A DNA stretch of 64,000 nt from Hypericum androsaemum (Eukaryota; Streptophyta; Magnoliopsida; Malpighiales; Hypericaceae): NCBI GenBank assembly GCA_963995505.1, contig OZ023187.1:16083176-16147175 (forward strand), in the 5' to 3' direction. Shown one piece after another: positions 59,671 to 64,000 of this stretch (position 1 is its first letter; every line of letters starts with the position of its first letter). The position numbers were made by a program, and so were the translations under genes. Under the pieces are notes generated by a model, which had not been told where the DNA came from, did no database searches, and saw only the letters and a list, made by a program, of their open reading frames with translations.

Positions 59671-60329
59671 TAGGGATGAGAATAGGTAGGATAGGGTAGG
59701 GTATTGATAGGACTCTATCCTCGACCCTATAAATTTTTTATTGTTAGATTCATACCTTACCCTCCTGGAAACCCAGGGTCTGAAGGGTCCGACCTTTAAT
59801 GTTCTGTATTTTGATAATTTTTAATCAAAATTTAATTTTTATATAAAATTTAAATAAATTCAAGACATCTACTACGTTACACATCAACATTCAATAGAAA
59901 ATTGATGAAACATCAAATTTTATAATTTAATTTCAATAGTCCAAGGTTTTTTTTAGAGTTTGAAGTACATAAACAATTCAACAAAAAAAATATATAGCAT
60001 GTCAGCTTCTAGTGATTCATCATTCACGACATCTTCTAAGCTAGTTGCGAAATAACATAATAAATATGTTAAAGTTAATCGTAAAGTATATTATATATAT
60101 TATCAATACGGTCTAACAAGGGTCTAACTACAGTCTAATTAGGGTAGAGTCTAAAATAGGGTAAATCCGACCCACAGGGTCTAGCTATGGATTCATACCC
60201 TACCCTAGACCCTACCTCTAAACATGGACCCATACCCTACCCTAGACCCAGTCAAAGTCAACATACCCTAGACCCGTAGGATAAGGGTAGGGTCCGACCC
60301 TCAGGGTATGGGTATTTCTGCTATCCCTA
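59671..60329. mobile_element. hAT-like non-autonomous element, copy 2
   Basis: Begins TAGGGATGAGAATAGG and ends TTTCTGCTATCCCTA. Flanks CCTAAAAG and AGTAAAAG agree at 6 of 8. Shares its interior with 5867-6566 (for example TTCAAGACATCTACTACGTT and GATTCATCATTCACGACATC). Confidence 0.75.
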
Positions 60330-60616
60330 AGTAAAAGAAAACAAGAAAACCAAGACTAGTTAATGATGCGTTTTCTTCGGATCTACTAAGTCGAGCAAAA
60401 ATTTTCTTAATTATTTAATACTGTTATGCCTACAAAAACTCTATTTCAAGACACATTTTAATTGTTTCTAAAAAAAAAGACACATTTTAATTGAAGTGTG
60501 ACACATTTAAAGCTACACAAATGAAAACGGTAGGTGAGAGATAGAAGGAAAAAAAAAACACACTCGTCACCCCGAAGAAGGGGAGAGAGGCCTCCGCCTC
60601 CGATTAATAAAAAATA
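60330..60616. other. Short spacer between MITE and Pack-MULE
   Basis: AT-rich, nothing recognised. Confidence 0.4.
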
Positions 60617-61715
60617 GGATAAATTACACTCACATCCCTGTAGTTTGGTTTCTCTCCCTCTCAGGTCCCTACATTTCTAAAATCCATACTGATGTCTCCC
60701 GTGTTTGGTTTTAGAAACTCTCGAATCCTGGCTGACGTAAGCATATATTTTTTTCATTGACAAAAACACCCTTAAAAAAATCACCTCCTTCTTCTTCCTT
60801 CCTCTCCAAAGGAAATCAAACTCAATTAATAAAATTTAAAATCAACAAATTACTAAAACAAAAAAAAAGAACGACAATTACTCTCAAAATCAACAAGGTT
60901 CAATTGGGTGGTCCGGTTCCCATATGGCTCGCAAGTGACAAATTGTCAAAATTATAAACTGATAGCACCTTTACAAACTGGATAAAATCTCGACTTCTTA
61001 ATTCAAACAGGGCAAAGCTCGAATTGGGATAAAAATCGAGTAAAAAAGTAGTTGTAAAGTAGAGAGTTAAAATAAAAACCTGGACAAAGAGCTCGAGATC
61101 TTTGCCAATGGGTACGAGGACCATGTTGAGGTCGAAGAAGACGACGTGGACGCGGCTGCCAGAGTTGCCGACGTCGAAGATGACAGTGTAGTTGCGGTTG
61201 CCGCGGAGGGCCGGGGACATCCTACGACCGACGATCTCGTAGTCGTCGACGCCACCACTGGGCATCAGGAAGAGAACGGTGGCGATGAGGAGGAGCGGGG
61301 TGGAGACGACGAGGAGGACCCCCCACAAGCACTGAATCTTGTCGAAGAGGGGCTCAGAGCGCGGGGGCCGCTTGAGCATCTTATCAGAGGGAGAGTCAGC
61401 GCTGGAAAACTTTAGGAGGGGGTGCTGTAGGGATTTGGTGGCCGTTGATGGGGGCCTCCTGGGTGGGATCCAGCTTTATTTGGTCGCCGGCGTTAAGGCT
61501 CAGATCCTGATGGATTTCTTGGGAGAGGAAAGAAGAAGGAGGGATCATTTGTTTGAAGGATATTTTTGTCATTGAAATGACAAAAATGAAAAAAAAGTGG
61601 TTGGGGCCTGAGAGTTTCTAAAACTAAACACGGGGAACATCAGCATGAATTTTAGAAATGCAGGAACCCGAGAAGGAGAGAAACCAAACTACAAAGACGT
61701 GAGCATAATTTGTCC
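60617..61715. mobile_element. Pack-MULE carrying an apyrase gene fragment
   Basis: Inverted arms of about 165 bp: GGATAAATTACACTCACATC at the left and GGACAAATTATGCTCACGTC read inward from the right, both running through TTTGGTTTCTCTCC to GACAAAAA. Flanks TAAAAAATA and TAAAAATAT suggest a 9-bp duplication with a slip. The interior holds exon 1 and part of intron 1 of an apyrase gene. No transposase. Gene capture between Mutator arms is known in plants as Pack-MULE. Confidence 0.85.
61080..61379 (-). pseudogene. Captured apyrase (GDA1/CD39) exon 1
   Basis: ATG at 61379, 100 codons to a CAG|GT exon boundary at 61080. A cytosolic N-terminus MLKRPPRSEPLFDKI is followed by a hydrophobic membrane anchor (about 17-39), and then apyrase conserved region 1 as IFDVGNSGSRVHV, where the family usually has DAGSSGSR. 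FFDLNMVLVPIGKDLELF follows, as in plant apyrases. The rest of the enzyme (regions 2-5) is missing, so no nucleotidase can be made. The frame runs past the boundary into intron-like sequence to a stop at 60900. A truncated membrane protein or antisense effect on the parent gene is conceivable but unproven. Confidence 0.85.
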
Positions 61716-62298
61716 TAAAAATATTATAACAAAAGTAAATGGTGATTTTTCTCGGCAGAATTATAATCGAGAACTTTACTAAAAATTTTACTACCACAAA
61801 ATCTTTGGTAAAAAACGGCGATAGGGTAAAGATCTTTCTTGATAGCACTACAATACAAACATACCGACTATTCTCCCCACCAGCTCTCCTAACCCTCTTC
61901 TCTTCCCTGTACAATTGCCCTTCCCATTTTATAGTCAATTGAAATTGAAGGCAAATCGCATCCGAAACGAACAAGATTGGCCACCAAATGAGCAGGACAT
62001 ACCACGTAAGAGTATTTAAAATCATTTTGAAGGGGCACCAGCAATTTCTTAGCAAGCGTGTAACTCTTCTTAACCTAGTCTAAAAATTGCACGCTAAATC
62101 GACGACTAGATGGACGCCAACGGGACTGTTCATCCAATAAATCTATTAGAATTCACTCTGTATCAATAGAATCTCATCATCCTCGTTCTTTTCCATCGTT
62201 GGAAACTTAATCTGAAATTCATTTAAAAAAATTATCGATGAAATACCACGTGGGAATAACTTTTGAGTCAGATTTTCACAAAATAAATTGGCACGCAC
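61716..62298. repeat. Upstream flank of gene F
   Basis: ATTATAACAAAAGTAAATGG at 61724 recurs at 11607 upstream of A, so this flank belongs to the same ancestral unit. Otherwise no recognised content. Confidence 0.55.
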
Positions 62299-62552
62299 GA
62301 GTCGCGTGGAATGACATCTACCTAAACTGGCGCGTGGGTTGGGGAGTCACCTGCGTGGCCGCCTCCAATTTACAAGTCCATCCAGGAACACGAGAAGTAA
62401 TCCGACGATTCTTGGAAATAAGATTTTCGTGTAGGTCACGTCACGGCTCTGTCAAGGGGTTACACCAAAAGTACACGTGGCTAATAAGCATTGGCTTCCT
62501 TAAAGGGTATTATCGTAACTGACCACCCTCCTTCCCCTCTATTTAATAAGAG
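62299..62552 (+). promoter_or_regulatory. Promoter of polyubiquitin F
   Basis: GAGTCGCGTGGAATGACATC, AAACTGGCGCGTGG, GATTCTTGGAAATAAGATTT (TTCnnGAA disrupted), TCGTGTAGGTCACGTCACGG, ACACGTGGCTAATAAGCATT, GGGTATTATCGTAACTGACC, CTATTTAATAAGAG (62539-62552). Confidence 0.86.
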
Positions 62553-62659
62553 CCTCTCCTCCCCTATCTCCTCACAAACCACTCTCCGATACGCACAAAT
62601 CGCAATTAAGATATCTTCTCTCTTCGATCTCTTCGGAAATCCCTCTTCTCCAAGCCAAG

Positions 62660-64000
<1,341 letters not shown>

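Overview
The window is nuclear DNA of a flowering plant, most likely a eudicot; nothing fixes the species. This rests on intron-bearing polyubiquitin genes encoding the plant ubiquitin sequence, a secreted 8-cysteine lipid-transfer family, AT-rich non-coding DNA, and plant repeats (Copia elements with a tRNA-iMet primer site, a Cassandra-type 5S-bearing LTR, Mutator-like and hAT-like elements, LINEs and a SINE). No prokaryotic, viral or CRISPR signal was seen.

The dominant feature is a dispersed tandem array of six polyubiquitin genes: A (minus, 9133-10050, 4 units), B (19343-20260, 4), C (39846-40763, 4), D (53157-53846, 3), E (57898-59043, 5) and F (from 63156, cut by the right edge, at least 3.7 units). 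Every complete unit encodes the same 76 residues. Every gene has a leader intron of 475-575 bp ending at the ATG, the same TATA context, and a shared modular promoter of about 250 bp. The duplicated unit also carries a GC-rich downstream module. Gene A is inverted, and its upstream flank (10.9-12.1 kb) matches, inverted, the flank upstream of D (51.4-52.4 kb).

The left end (1-4.9 kb) holds two tandem lipid-transfer-protein genes on the minus strand. Copy 1 runs off the left edge. Copy 2 is complete with a predicted intron, and its flank carries a TA-flanked MITE whose empty site is preserved beside copy 1.

Between the ubiquitin genes the DNA is mostly nested transposons. At 5.9-7.5 kb are a MITE and a TRIM with a LINE inside it; at 12.1-14.2 kb a 2.07-kb solo LTR; at 14.3-15.4 kb a Mutator-like element; at 16.8-17.0 kb a Cassandra LTR. 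At 21.7-24.9 kb lies a LINE split by a Mutator-like element whose arms carry tRNA-like sequences. At 25-35 kb is a knot of direct and inverted duplications with a type III polyketide synthase remnant and a SINE. At 36.6-37.6 kb is a 950-bp Copia derivative containing only RNase H, and at 43.3-51.2 kb an almost complete but disabled Copia element. At 55.7-56.5 and 60.6-61.7 kb are further Mutator-like elements, the latter carrying apyrase exon 1.

Functionally, the ubiquitin genes would all supply the same free ubiquitin pool by cleavage of head-to-tail precursors. The other protein-coding sequence is either the secreted LTP pair or transposon-derived or decayed fragments.
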